Position numbers and translations under genes: made by a program
The notes under the pieces: generated by a model
The model's input: only the letters and a program-made list of their open reading frames with translations
What the model was told of the DNA's origin: nothing
Databases searched by the model: none
Part shown: positions 51,620 to 59,094 of the stretch, piece by piece
How positions within the stretch are numbered: the stretch's first letter is position 1
Layout: each line of letters starts with the position of its first letter
Assembly (NCBI RefSeq): GCF_036983985.1
Contig: NZ_JALAHQ010000001.1
Span: forward strand, 992,001 to 1,056,000
Source: Alishewanella metallidurans
Lineage (GTDB): Bacteria > Pseudomonadota > Gammaproteobacteria > Enterobacterales > Alteromonadaceae
DNA: 64,000 bases
Reading direction: 5' to 3'

Positions 51620-53619
51620 AAGGTGTCATCGTCCGCTTGTTTACGCGCTTTAGCCCGAGCAATAGCCGCGGCAATAGCGGCCTTGCGTGGATCTGGCTCT
51701 GTATTTTGACTACTTACTTCAGTAGAAGGTGATACCGGAGCCTCTTGTGTCACTGTGCGCTCGGCTGTCACGGAATTTTGTTGTTTGGCTTTAGCCCGAG
51801 CAATAGCTGCGGCAATGGCAGCTTTGCGCGGGTCAAGCTCAGCCGTGCTGTTGTCGGTTGCACTGGTTTGTTGCTGCTTGTTTTTTGCTCTGGCGATAGC
51901 AGCGGCAATAGCGGCTTTGCGCGCATCAGCAGGCTCTGCTTGGGTTTCTGGCGTTGTTTTTTCTACCTCGGGTGCGGCTGTTTCTGCTAGGGCTTTTTGT
52001 TGTTGATACTCACGCGCCTGTTGCTTTTTTTGCTCCCGCTCAGCATGTAGCTGTGCGGAGCTAGTGTCGCTATTGTCGGCTACGGCTGCCTGCGCTTGTT
52101 TGGCTTTAATGCGAGCTAATGCTTCGGCTACGGTATTATTGGCACCACTTGCCAGCTGTTGCTGTTGGCGTGTGGCCGCCAGTTGCTGATTTCGTGCTAA
52201 GCGTTCTTGTTTCTCATGTTCAAGCCTTGCGTTACGAGCTTCAAAACGTGCTTTGGCTTGTTCTGCTTTTACCGCTTCGCGTTGTTGTTCGCGAATATCG
52301 GCTTTGGCAACGCGATAATACTGCACTAGCGGAATTTCGCTGGGACAAACATAAGCACAAGCACCACACTCAATACAGTCGGCAAGGTTATATTCTTTTA
52401 ACTTGTCGCTATCTTTGGCTTTGCTGTACCACAGCAACTGTTGGGGTAACAAGCTGGCAGGGCAGGCATCGGCGCAAGCGCTGCAGCGAATACAGTCCAT
52501 TTCATCTGTCGCCGCCGGCAGCTCTTCAGCGGTTGGCGCGAGAATACAGTTCGTGGTTTTTACTACAGGTACATTTAAATCTGACAGGGTAAAACCCATC
52601 ATGGGCCCACCCATAATTACGCGTTGCATTGGTTCGGGTTGAAAGCCGCATAATTGCAATAGGCTAGATACCGGAGTACCTAATAAGGCGATCACGTTTT
52701 GTGGTTGGTTAAGTGTATTGCCGGTAACGGTAACCACGCGTGATATTAGCGGGTGATCGTCCAGTACGGCTTTAGCAATAGCAAAGGCGGTACCTACGTT
52801 ATGCATAACGATACCAATATCGAGCGGCCGTCGGCCATTTGGTACTTCTTTATTAGTAAGTAGCTGAATAAGTTGTTTTTCACCGCCAGAGGGATACTTA
52901 ACTGGTACAGCCCGGACATAGTAGTTTTCACGCTGGCTGCAAGCGGCCATCATTGCAGCACAAGCAATAGCCTTATCGTCTTCAATACCAATGAGCACGG
53001 CTTTGGGGTTAAGCAGATGGCAAAGAATATCAATACCTTTGACGATAGTAGTTGCCGCTTCCTGCATTAATAAATCATCAGCAGTAATATAAGGCTCGCA
53101 CTCTACAGCGTTAATAATCAGATAATCAATCGGTTGTGACACACCAGATTTTAAGTGCGTAGGAAAGCCTGCGCCACCCATGCCAGCGATGCCGCTATTT
53201 TGGATCCGTGTTAATAATTGCGCTTTGTCACAACTGGCAAAGTTTAATGGTTCGCGCTCACGCCATTGGTCTAAACCATCTGGCGCTAAGATGAGTGTAA
53301 GCTCGGGCAGTGCTGATGGATGCGCGCCGGTATGCGGAGCTATCTGTACCACTGTGCCTGACGTTGGTGCATGCACTGGCACTACCATCGAGTTGTCTGC
53401 ACTGGTTAGCTGCTGGCCTTTTAATACGCGTTCACCTGCACGTACAAGTAACTGTCCGGCCACGCCAATATGCTGACGCAATGGAATATACAAACGATCA
53501 GGCAGCGGCATAACCGCAATCGGTTTTTGGTTACTTAGCTGTTTGCGTGTGGGCGGATGAATGCCTCCGTGAAAATCCCAGAGCACACCCGCTTGAATTT
53601 GTTTAAATAAACTGGGCAT
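51616..53619 (-). CDS. rsxC: Electron transport complex subunit RsxC/RnfC
   Basis: 667 residues. The N-terminal 440 residues form the flavin/NADH-binding core with GIAGMGGAGFPTHLK (nucleotide site) and two 4Fe-4S motifs, CIRCSACADACP and CIECGACAYVCP. The last 220 residues are a low-complexity, Ala/Lys/Gln-rich tail with three copies of a motif of the form DxRKAAIAAAIARAK, separated by acidic or polar linkers. Long tails with such repeats are known in gammaproteobacterial RsxC. It starts 4 bases after rsxB and overlaps rsxD by 4 bases. Confidence 0.95.
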   Translation of the reverse strand: MPSLFKQIQAGVLWDFHGGIHPPTRKQLSNQKPIAVMPLPDRLYIPLRQHIGVAGQLLVRAGERVLKGQQLTSADNSMVVPVHAPTSGTVVQIAPHTGAHPSALPELTLILAPDGLDQWREREPLNFASCDKAQLLTRIQNSGIAGMGGAGFPTHLKSGVSQPIDYLIINAVECEPYITADDLLMQEAATTIVKGIDILCHLLNPKAVLIGIEDDKAIACAAMMAACSQRENYYVRAVPVKYPSGGEKQLIQLLTNKEVPNGRRPLDIGIVMHNVGTAFAIAKAVLDDHPLISRVVTVTGNTLNQPQNVIALLGTPVSSLLQLCGFQPEPMQRVIMGGPMMGFTLSDLNVPVVKTTNCILAPTAEELPAATDEMDCIRCSACADACPASLLPQQLLWYSKAKDSDKLKEYNLADCIECGACAYVCPSEIPLVQYYRVAKADIREQQREAVKAEQAKARFEARNARLEHEKQERLARNQQLAATRQQQQLASGANNTVAEALARIKAKQAQAAVADNSDTSSAQLHAEREQKKQQAREYQQQKALAETAAPEVEKTTPETQAEPADARKAAIAAAIARAKNKQQQTSATDNSTAELDPRKAAIAAAIARAKAKQQNSVTAERTVTQEAPVSPSTEVSSQNTEPDPRKAAIAAAIARAKARKQADDDTL
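51640..51925 (-). repeat. Three tandem-type repeats in the RsxC C-terminal tail
   Basis: Three copies of a DNA block encoding D(A/P)RKAAIAAAIARAK lie near 51875-51925, 51790-51840 and 51640-51690, spaced by variable linkers. The blocks are nearly identical at protein level and recur at DNA level, so they could recombine. Confidence 0.8.
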
Positions 53620-53623
53620 GGTT

Positions 53624-54175
53624 TTACTCCACGATCTTCACAGGAATAGCTGATAAATCCCACTTCCAACGCTCAGTGGTGTTGGCCAGTGGCACCATAT
53701 CAATACAATCAACCGGGCAGGGCTCGACACACAGATCACAGCCGGTGCATTCGTCGACAATGACGGTATGCATTAATTTTGACGCACCAACGATGGCATC
53801 AACAGGGCAAGCTTGAATACATTTAGTGCAGCCAATACATTCGTCTTCGCGAATATACGCAACGCGTTTGATATTTTCTGTTTGGGCAGCGTTTAATGGT
53901 TTAGCTTCAACCCCTAATAAATCGGCAAGTTTGCGAATAGTGGCTTCACCGCCAGGGGGGCATTTATTAATGTCGTCACCATTAGCAATGGCTTCAGCAT
54001 AGGGCTTACAACCAGGATAGCCACACTGGCCACATTGGGTTTGTGGCAAAATATCGTCTATTTGATCAACCAGCGGATCGCTTTCTACTTTAAAACGAAC
54101 CGCCGCATAGCCTAGCACAGCACCAAAAATTAGCGCTAACACACCTAAAGAAATAAGCGCGGTAACTAACGTCAT
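53624..54175 (-). CDS. rsxB: Electron transport complex subunit RsxB/RnfB
   Basis: 183 residues. An N-terminal membrane helix (about 7-25) precedes a Fe-S domain with CGQCGYPGC and further cysteines. Two 4Fe-4S ferredoxin motifs follow: CIGCTKCIQACPVDA and CTGCDLCVEPCPVDC. It carries electrons between RsxC and the membrane subunits on the cytoplasmic side. Its start overlaps the rsxA stop by one base. Confidence 0.97.
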   Translation of the reverse strand: MTLVTALISLGVLALIFGAVLGYAAVRFKVESDPLVDQIDDILPQTQCGQCGYPGCKPYAEAIANGDDINKCPPGGEATIRKLADLLGVEAKPLNAAQTENIKRVAYIREDECIGCTKCIQACPVDAIVGASKLMHTVIVDECTGCDLCVEPCPVDCIDMVPLANTTERWKWDLSAIPVKIVE

Positions 54176-54756
54176 TACACTTTCACCAAGCCAGTAAAGC
54201 CCATAAAGGCCAGCGACATTAAGCCGGCAGTAATCATGGCAATAGCGGCGCCTTTAAACGGCACCGGCACATCAGCGGCGGCTAAGCGCTCACGCATTGC
54301 GGCAAATAAAATTAACACTAACGAAAAGCCAACGGCTGCGCCAAAGCCATATACCACTGAATTAATAAAATTATGTCTAGCGTTTACGTTAAGTAGCGCT
54401 ACGCCTAATACCGCACAGTTAGTGGTAATTAATGGTAAGAAGATACCCAGTAGCCGATATAGGGTAGGGCTGGTTTTGTGCACCACCATTTCAGTAAATT
54501 GCACTACCACCGCGATAACTAAAATAAAGGTTAGTGTACGCAGATAAAGCAGGTCTAGAGGCGCAAGCAGATAGTGATCAACCAGATAGCTGCATAACGA
54601 TGCCAGTGTTAGCACAAAGGTAGTTGCTAATGACATGCCTATAGCCGTTTCTAGTTTGCTAGAAACGCCCATAAAAGGACAGAGACCTAAAAACTTTACT
54701 AGCACAAAATTGTTCACCAGTACGGTACTGATCAACAACAGCAGAAATTCAGTCAT
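54175..54756 (-). CDS. rsxA: Electron transport complex subunit RsxA/RnfA
   Basis: 193 residues, six membrane helices, the first gene of the operon. It begins TEFLLLLISTVLVNNFVLVKFLGLCPFMGVS, the canonical RnfA start, and contains LITTNCAVLGVALLN, the counterpart of the RsxE cysteine motif. The whole run rsxA-B-C-D-G-E-nth has the conserved order of gammaproteobacteria. Upstream is a 114-base gap to the LapD/CsrD-like gene, which ends on the same strand. Confidence 0.97.
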   Translation of the reverse strand: MTEFLLLLISTVLVNNFVLVKFLGLCPFMGVSSKLETAIGMSLATTFVLTLASLCSYLVDHYLLAPLDLLYLRTLTFILVIAVVVQFTEMVVHKTSPTLYRLLGIFLPLITTNCAVLGVALLNVNARHNFINSVVYGFGAAVGFSLVLILFAAMRERLAAADVPVPFKGAAIAMITAGLMSLAFMGFTGLVKV

Positions 54757-54836
54757 CGTATCGCTCGGGTAAAAATAAGGGCTGTATTATGCAATTAAGC
54801 GGCAATAGACACAACCGGATAAAGCGTAGGGGTATT

Positions 54837-54861
54837 GCGGCGGTATTGATAATACCGCCGC
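54837..54861 (-). other. Hairpin downstream of the degenerate GGDEF-EAL gene
   Basis: GCGGCGGTATT (54837-54847) pairs perfectly with AATACCGCCGC (54851-54861) around 3 bases, 10 bases beyond the upstream gene's stop. No U-run follows, so it is either a weak terminator or a 3' end stabiliser between this gene and rsxA. Confidence 0.6.
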
Positions 54862-54870
54862 GGTGTTAGC

Positions 54871-56796
54871 TTATAATGGCGCCGGTTTTCCAACATAGTA
54901 GCCTTGGTTACCGTCAATAAATAACGATTCAAGCATGTGTTTTTCTTCCTGTGTTTCTACGCTTTCGGCAAAAACACCTACGCCGATGCGGTGTGCTAAA
55001 TCGATCATTAAGCGCATAAAGTATTGATTATTTTTATCTTCGTTTATATGTCGAGTGTAGCTACCATCCATTTTTACGTAATCTGGTTTTAAATCACGGA
55101 AAAACTTAAATGAGGTAATGCCGACACCAAACTTTTCCACTGTAACTCGTGAACCGGCGCGGTGTGCCATATCAATAAAGCGTTTACTGGTTTTTAAATT
55201 TTGCTGCATACCAAATTCGGTAACTTCAAATACTAATTTAGCGGCAATATGTGCATCTTTTAATAAGCGACGTTCTAACCAAATTATAAATTGATCATCA
55301 TGTACACAACGAGCGGATAAATTTATACCAAAATATTGATCTTGTAAGTTTTTATTCTTTATCGTGGTAAGCGCTGTTTCAATAATTAATCGGTCAACAG
55401 CGACAATACGGTCTAGTTTTTCTGCCATGGCTAAAAATGAAGCCGTAGGCAAAATTTGACCTTCTTGGGTTTTAAAGCGTACTAATATTTCAGAGTAGGC
55501 TTTGGCTGAGCGGTTTGATGGCTGAATAAGTTGTGCCAACAAACTAATACGATTATTAGTTAATACGTCGTCAATAACGTTGCGCCAGTTCTGGTTGCCG
55601 TAGCCACCGCTAGCCATTTCAAGCCCAGATGACTCTTTTTGTAAGTGCCATGCGTTAGGTTGTTTCGTTTGTGCCAAGCTGATAGAGGTATCAGCAATGG
55701 CGAGTAACTCACCTAAAGCTTTACCCGATTCATAGCAGACTAAACCGGTGTAGGCGACAGAGTCTAACTCTGAGCTTTTTTGATATTCGTTAAAACGGCT
55801 TTGCAATTGTAAGGCAAAGTTTTCTGCTTCTTTTGGCGTGATCCTTGGCAGTAAAATACCAAAATCAGAGCTGTTTAAACGATAAATACGATGCTCTTTA
55901 TAGCCGCCGCACAATTTTTTAATTAACTCAGCAATTTCACGTATATAACCATCACCTTCCTGAAAACCTCGCGTCTGGTTTAACGTTTGTAGTTCAGTAC
56001 AACGAGTGATAGCAAATACACCAAAATCGTTGCTTTCATTATTACGAATATTATCTTCGTAATACTGTACGAAACGATTACGGTTCGGTAAGCCAGTAAC
56101 CGAATCTTTATAGGCTTCCTCGGCAATTTGATTAGCGTTAGAAGCCATCTCGTTGTATTGGCTACGGGTATAGTTAGCTAACTTTTGCAGAGCTGTATTA
56201 ATTTCTGAAAATTCAATCGGTATTTTTTGCCAGTTTGGTTCGGCTTTTTGTGGGTCTTGGATAAAGCGATCGATTAAATCATTTACCGCACTAGTGGTGC
56301 GCCGATAACTGCGGGTAATGCTACGCTTACTTAACAACACCGGGAACCAGCCTAGTACAAACGGCAATAGCATCAGCATTAACAACATTAACTGGAACTG
56401 TTCTAAGCGGGCACTAAAGTCGAGTTGGTAATTAAGCTGAATATTGTGCTCTTGGTTACGCAACATTTGTGGTTTAAATTCACTACCAAATAATTGTAAA
56501 AGCCAAGCTCCTAGCGGAGCTTTATTACCGTTTACATTTTGTTCGTGTAATACAGTGCCGTCTAACTGACTAACGCGTAAGCTTTTAAGGTTAAAACTGC
56601 GGTCCAGCTGTCGGCTTAATACTTTGCCATCGCCGGTAATATGGTTAGCTAAAATTTGTTCAATAGCCGTTTTGGCATTGTCTTCGGATGTATTCAGTTG
56701 TTGCTGGGTATACATAGTCAATATAACCATGGCAGCACCTGCCAACACAACGGCTGACAGTAACTGACTGATAAGCAAAGTACGCAATATTCTCAT
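54871..56796 (-). CDS. Degenerate GGDEF-EAL protein (LapD/CsrD-like c-di-GMP receptor)
   Basis: 641 residues. Membrane helix 1 (about 7-28), a periplasmic domain of about 105 residues, membrane helix 2 (about 136-155), a HAMP-like linker, a GGDEF-type domain (about 225-375) and an EAL-type domain (about 405-641). The GGDEF motif is replaced by NSSDF, so no cyclase activity is expected. The EAL domain keeps E-x-L-x-R (YSEILVRFK) and GINLSARC, but the DDFGTG metal motif is changed to EKFGVG, so it should not cleave c-di-GMP. Length and layout resemble LapD, which binds c-di-GMP and holds the protease LapG, and also CsrD; I cannot separate them by eye. No lapG or lapA-like gene is nearby. Confidence 0.8.
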   Translation of the reverse strand: MRILRTLLISQLLSAVVLAGAAMVILTMYTQQQLNTSEDNAKTAIEQILANHITGDGKVLSRQLDRSFNLKSLRVSQLDGTVLHEQNVNGNKAPLGAWLLQLFGSEFKPQMLRNQEHNIQLNYQLDFSARLEQFQLMLLMLMLLPFVLGWFPVLLSKRSITRSYRRTTSAVNDLIDRFIQDPQKAEPNWQKIPIEFSEINTALQKLANYTRSQYNEMASNANQIAEEAYKDSVTGLPNRNRFVQYYEDNIRNNESNDFGVFAITRCTELQTLNQTRGFQEGDGYIREIAELIKKLCGGYKEHRIYRLNSSDFGILLPRITPKEAENFALQLQSRFNEYQKSSELDSVAYTGLVCYESGKALGELLAIADTSISLAQTKQPNAWHLQKESSGLEMASGGYGNQNWRNVIDDVLTNNRISLLAQLIQPSNRSAKAYSEILVRFKTQEGQILPTASFLAMAEKLDRIVAVDRLIIETALTTIKNKNLQDQYFGINLSARCVHDDQFIIWLERRLLKDAHIAAKLVFEVTEFGMQQNLKTSKRFIDMAHRAGSRVTVEKFGVGITSFKFFRDLKPDYVKMDGSYTRHINEDKNNQYFMRLMIDLAHRIGVGVFAESVETQEEKHMLESLFIDGNQGYYVGKPAPL

Positions 56797-56942
56797 AAGC
56801 TGTGATCACCAGACATAACTGATTTCCTTGTCCAAACCTTTAATATAGGTTTTGGAGCCTGCAATAGAAAGCTAATTAAATCAAAAAAATAGGAATAAAT
56901 ACACTAATTACGATAGAAAGGCATAAATACAGGTAGTAAAGG

Positions 56943-57019
56943 TGGCTCCCCAGACTGGACTCGAACCAGTGACCTACGGATTAACAGTCCGCCGCTCTAA
57001 CCAACTGAGCTACTAGGGA
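56943..57019 (-). tRNA. tRNA-Asn (GTT), copy furthest from the promoter
   Basis: 77 bases including an encoded CCA. The acceptor stem TCCCTAG/CTGGGGA pairs with one G-T, the T-arm has GGTTCGAGTCC, and the anticodon loop is CTGTTAA (anticodon GTT). Identical in sequence to the next copy. Transcribed leftward. Confidence 0.97.
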
Positions 57020-57044
57020 AGGGTATAAATAGTGTTTATGCTGT

Positions 57045-57121
57045 TGGCTCCCCAGACTGGACTCGAACCAGTGACCTACGGATTAACAGTCCGCCGCTCT
57101 AACCAACTGAGCTACTAGGGA
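57045..57121 (-). tRNA. tRNA-Asn (GTT), second copy
   Basis: 77 bases, identical to the copy at 56943-57019, spaced by 25 bases. The right end abuts the run of N, so its 5' flank beyond one further base is unknown. Confidence 0.96.
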
Positions 57122-57122
57122 A

Positions 57123-57132
57123 NNNNNNNNNN
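57123..57132. other. Assembly gap (10 N)
   Basis: Ten undetermined bases lie exactly where two tRNA-Asn copies meet. The break falls at the edge of the repeated unit on both sides, as expected when an assembler cannot resolve a repeat. The true gap length and number of tRNA copies are unknown. Confidence 0.95.
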
Positions 57133-57208
57133 GGCTCCCCAGACTGGACTCGAACCAGTGACCTACGGATTAACAGTCCGCCGCTCTAACCAACTGAGCT
57201 ACTAGGGA
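57133..57208 (-). tRNA. tRNA-Asn (GTT), promoter-proximal copy, last base lost in the gap
   Basis: 76 visible bases; only the final A of the encoded CCA falls in the N run. The sequence is otherwise identical to the two other copies. The 5' end faces a consensus promoter, so this is the first gene of the array as transcribed. Confidence 0.95.
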
Positions 57209-57228
57209 ACAGCATTCAACGGGGCGCA

Positions 57229-57257
57229 ATACTAATGCCAGCTATACCCCCTGTCAA
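57229..57257 (-). promoter_or_regulatory. tRNA-Asn operon promoter
   Basis: On the minus strand TTGACA (57257-57252), a 17-base spacer and TAGTAT (57234-57229) are followed by a GC-rich discriminator (GCGCCCC). Such discriminators are typical of stable-RNA promoters under stringent control. The tRNA begins about 20 bases downstream of the -10. Confidence 0.75.
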
Positions 57258-57735
57258 CACTTTGAATCACTGATTTTCACTAACTTGAGCTACTTGCATA
57301 ATGTTTGAACAAAGCGCTGTTTGTAGCAGCAACTTTTTCTGAAAAAAATTAAATTTTTTATATAGCACTAAAAAAACTGAGCTATGCCTAGTGTCTATGC
57401 GCACTGCACAGAGTTACCCACAGAATCTGTGGATAACTCTGTGAGTTGTCAGCGTGTTAGTTGGGGAAACACCGGTGTCTATTGGCTTGGCTGCAGGTCA
57501 AGCAACTTGCGACGAATATTTTATTTGTTTTATAACAATGAGTTACGTTGGCGTGTCTGCTGTGGCTATGCTTTGCGAGCCGAATTGGCTTTCCTCGGTG
57601 GATTTGTGAACTGTTTTACTACAAATGGGGTATTTAGATAAATACCATCATTGAGTAGAAAATCAGGATGAAACGGCATAGCTTGCACTCAGGCTTTTCT
57701 TTACAATGGCGCTACGTCGGATCCAATTTGTAATT
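57258..57735. promoter_or_regulatory. Gene-free region between the tRNA-Asn promoter and the MATE gene
   Basis: About 480 bases without a credible gene. A frame of 85 codons at 57384-57641 has no ribosome site and an amino-acid make-up unlike a real protein. The notable item is the inverted repeat with DnaA-box-like halves at 57407-57443. No LexA-type box or clear promoter for the MATE-uvrB pair was found by eye. Confidence 0.35.
57407..57443. promoter_or_regulatory. Inverted repeat with two opposed DnaA-box-like sequences
   Basis: An 18-base arm (57407-57424) and its near-perfect complement (57426-57443, 17 of 18) flank one central base. The right arm contains TGTGGATAA, the complement of the consensus DnaA box TTATCCACA. 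The left arm contains TTACCCACA, one mismatch from it, so the two boxes face each other. It lies about 300 bases upstream of the MATE gene and about 200 bases from the tRNA-Asn copies. Confidence 0.6.
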
Positions 57736-59094
57736 ATGACCAGAAAAAAAAGCACCTATTCATTAACTAAAGACGATATTCAAGCCACGCTTGTCGCTAT
57801 GACATTGCCAATGTTAGTAGGCATGATTACGTTAATGACGTTTTCTTTGGTCGATACGTTTTTTATTAGCATGCTCGGTACGGTTCAACTTGCCGCTATC
57901 AGTTTTACCTTTCCGGTATCTTTTGCCCTAATTAGCTTATCTATAGGCTTAAGCATTGGAACCTCTGCAGTTATTGCTAAAGCTCTGGGTGCAGGGCGTT
58001 TAGATGATGCCCGAAATGACGGTCAAGTTGCGTTAGCGTTGTCGTCAGCGTTAGTTGCAATATTGGCGGTGTTGGGGTTTTGTTTTAGTGCACCGCTATT
58101 TTCCTTGCTGGGTGCTGATGCCGACACCCTCGTTTATATTCATCAATATATGGACATCTGGTTTTGTGGCGCGGTGTTATTAGTGCTACCCATGGTAGGA
58201 AATGCAGTGCTTCGTGCTGCCGGCGATACGAAAACGCCGAGCATTATTATGGTGTGTTCAGGTTTAGTGAATGCGGTGTTAGACCCGATACTTATTTTTG
58301 GTTTGGGGCCAATACCGGCGATGGGTATGCAAGGCGCGGCTATTGCAACCCTTGCTTCTTGGGTGTTGGGCGCGGTGCTTATTCTGCATTTATTAATCAA
58401 ACGCCAACTGATTAGTACCCATTGGATCAACGCTGTTGAACTGCTTACTATTTGTCGTAAAATTTTGCGTATTGGTTTACCCGCTGCTGGTGCCAATATG
58501 TTAACGCCGTTAGCGATGGCTATTTTAACGGCCATGATGGCAAGCTATGGTGCGCAAGCGGTTGCTGCTTTTGGTGTTGGTGCAAGGCTAGAAAGCATCG
58601 CTTGCATAGTCGTGCTGGCATTATCGATGACCTTACCGCCTTTTATTAGCCAGAATTACGGCGCAGGCATTATGCAGCGGGTGCAACAAGCGTATCGTTT
58701 GTGTGGCCGTTTTGTGCTGTTTTGGCAGTTTGGCATCTATCTAGTGTTAGCCGTACTGGCGTATCCGCTAGCACGAGTATTTAGTGACGAGCCAGAAGTG
58801 GTACGTATTGTGTGTTTATTTATTTGGCTGGTACCGTTAGGGTATGGTTTACAGGGCATCACTATTTTAACGAATTCATCGTTTAATGCGCTACATAAGC
58901 CCGGTAGTGCGTTGGCACTGAGTTTAGTGCGCTTATTTATATTTTATGTGCCGATGGCATGGTTGGGCGGAAATTTATTTGGTATTACCGGCTTATTTAT
59001 TGGCTGCGTTATCGCCAATCTGTGTACTGCAGTGCTAGCGTGGCGCTGGTTTAATTATGCGGTAACGCGCACGGTATCTGAGGTTACAGCATGA
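57736..59094 (+). CDS. MATE-family multidrug/sodium antiporter
   Basis: 452 residues from the ATG at 57736; an upstream ATG at 57706 would add ten residues (MALRRIQFVI). Neither has a clear ribosome site; similarity to the family begins near TLPMLVGMITLMTFSLVDTFFI. Twelve membrane helices are expected in two homologous halves. Motifs such as AAISFTFPVSFALISLSIGLSIGTSAVI and GMQGAAIATLASWVLG are typical of MATE transporters, which export cationic drugs in exchange for Na+ or H+. The exact substrate is unknown. Its TGA overlaps the uvrB start by 4 bases, an unusual pairing. Confidence 0.92.
   Translation: MTRKKSTYSLTKDDIQATLVAMTLPMLVGMITLMTFSLVDTFFISMLGTVQLAAISFTFPVSFALISLSIGLSIGTSAVIAKALGAGRLDDARNDGQVALALSSALVAILAVLGFCFSAPLFSLLGADADTLVYIHQYMDIWFCGAVLLVLPMVGNAVLRAAGDTKTPSIIMVCSGLVNAVLDPILIFGLGPIPAMGMQGAAIATLASWVLGAVLILHLLIKRQLISTHWINAVELLTICRKILRIGLPAAGANMLTPLAMAILTAMMASYGAQAVAAFGVGARLESIACIVVLALSMTLPPFISQNYGAGIMQRVQQAYRLCGRFVLFWQFGIYLVLAVLAYPLARVFSDEPEVVRIVCLFIWLVPLGYGLQGITILTNSSFNALHKPGSALALSLVRLFIFYVPMAWLGGNLFGITGLFIGCVIANLCTAVLAWRWFNYAVTRTVSEVTA

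Noticed and set aside
51640..51925. A possible CRISPR-like or satellite repeat
   Set aside because: The repeats are in frame within rsxC, three only, with unequal spacers, and code for a known type of protein tail.
56943..57208. A tRNA-linked integration site (att)
   Set aside because: No integrase, flanking direct repeat of a tRNA 3' end or island genes are visible; the repeats are full tRNA genes.
57384..57641. An 85-codon open frame between the tRNA-Asn array and the MATE gene
   Set aside because: No ribosome site, odd composition with many Cys, Trp and Arg, and it covers the DnaA-box inverted repeat. It is likely chance.
57258..57735. A LexA box (CTG-N10-CAG type) upstream of MATE-uvrB
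   Set aside because: I looked for one by eye and found no match good enough to report; a matrix scan would be better.
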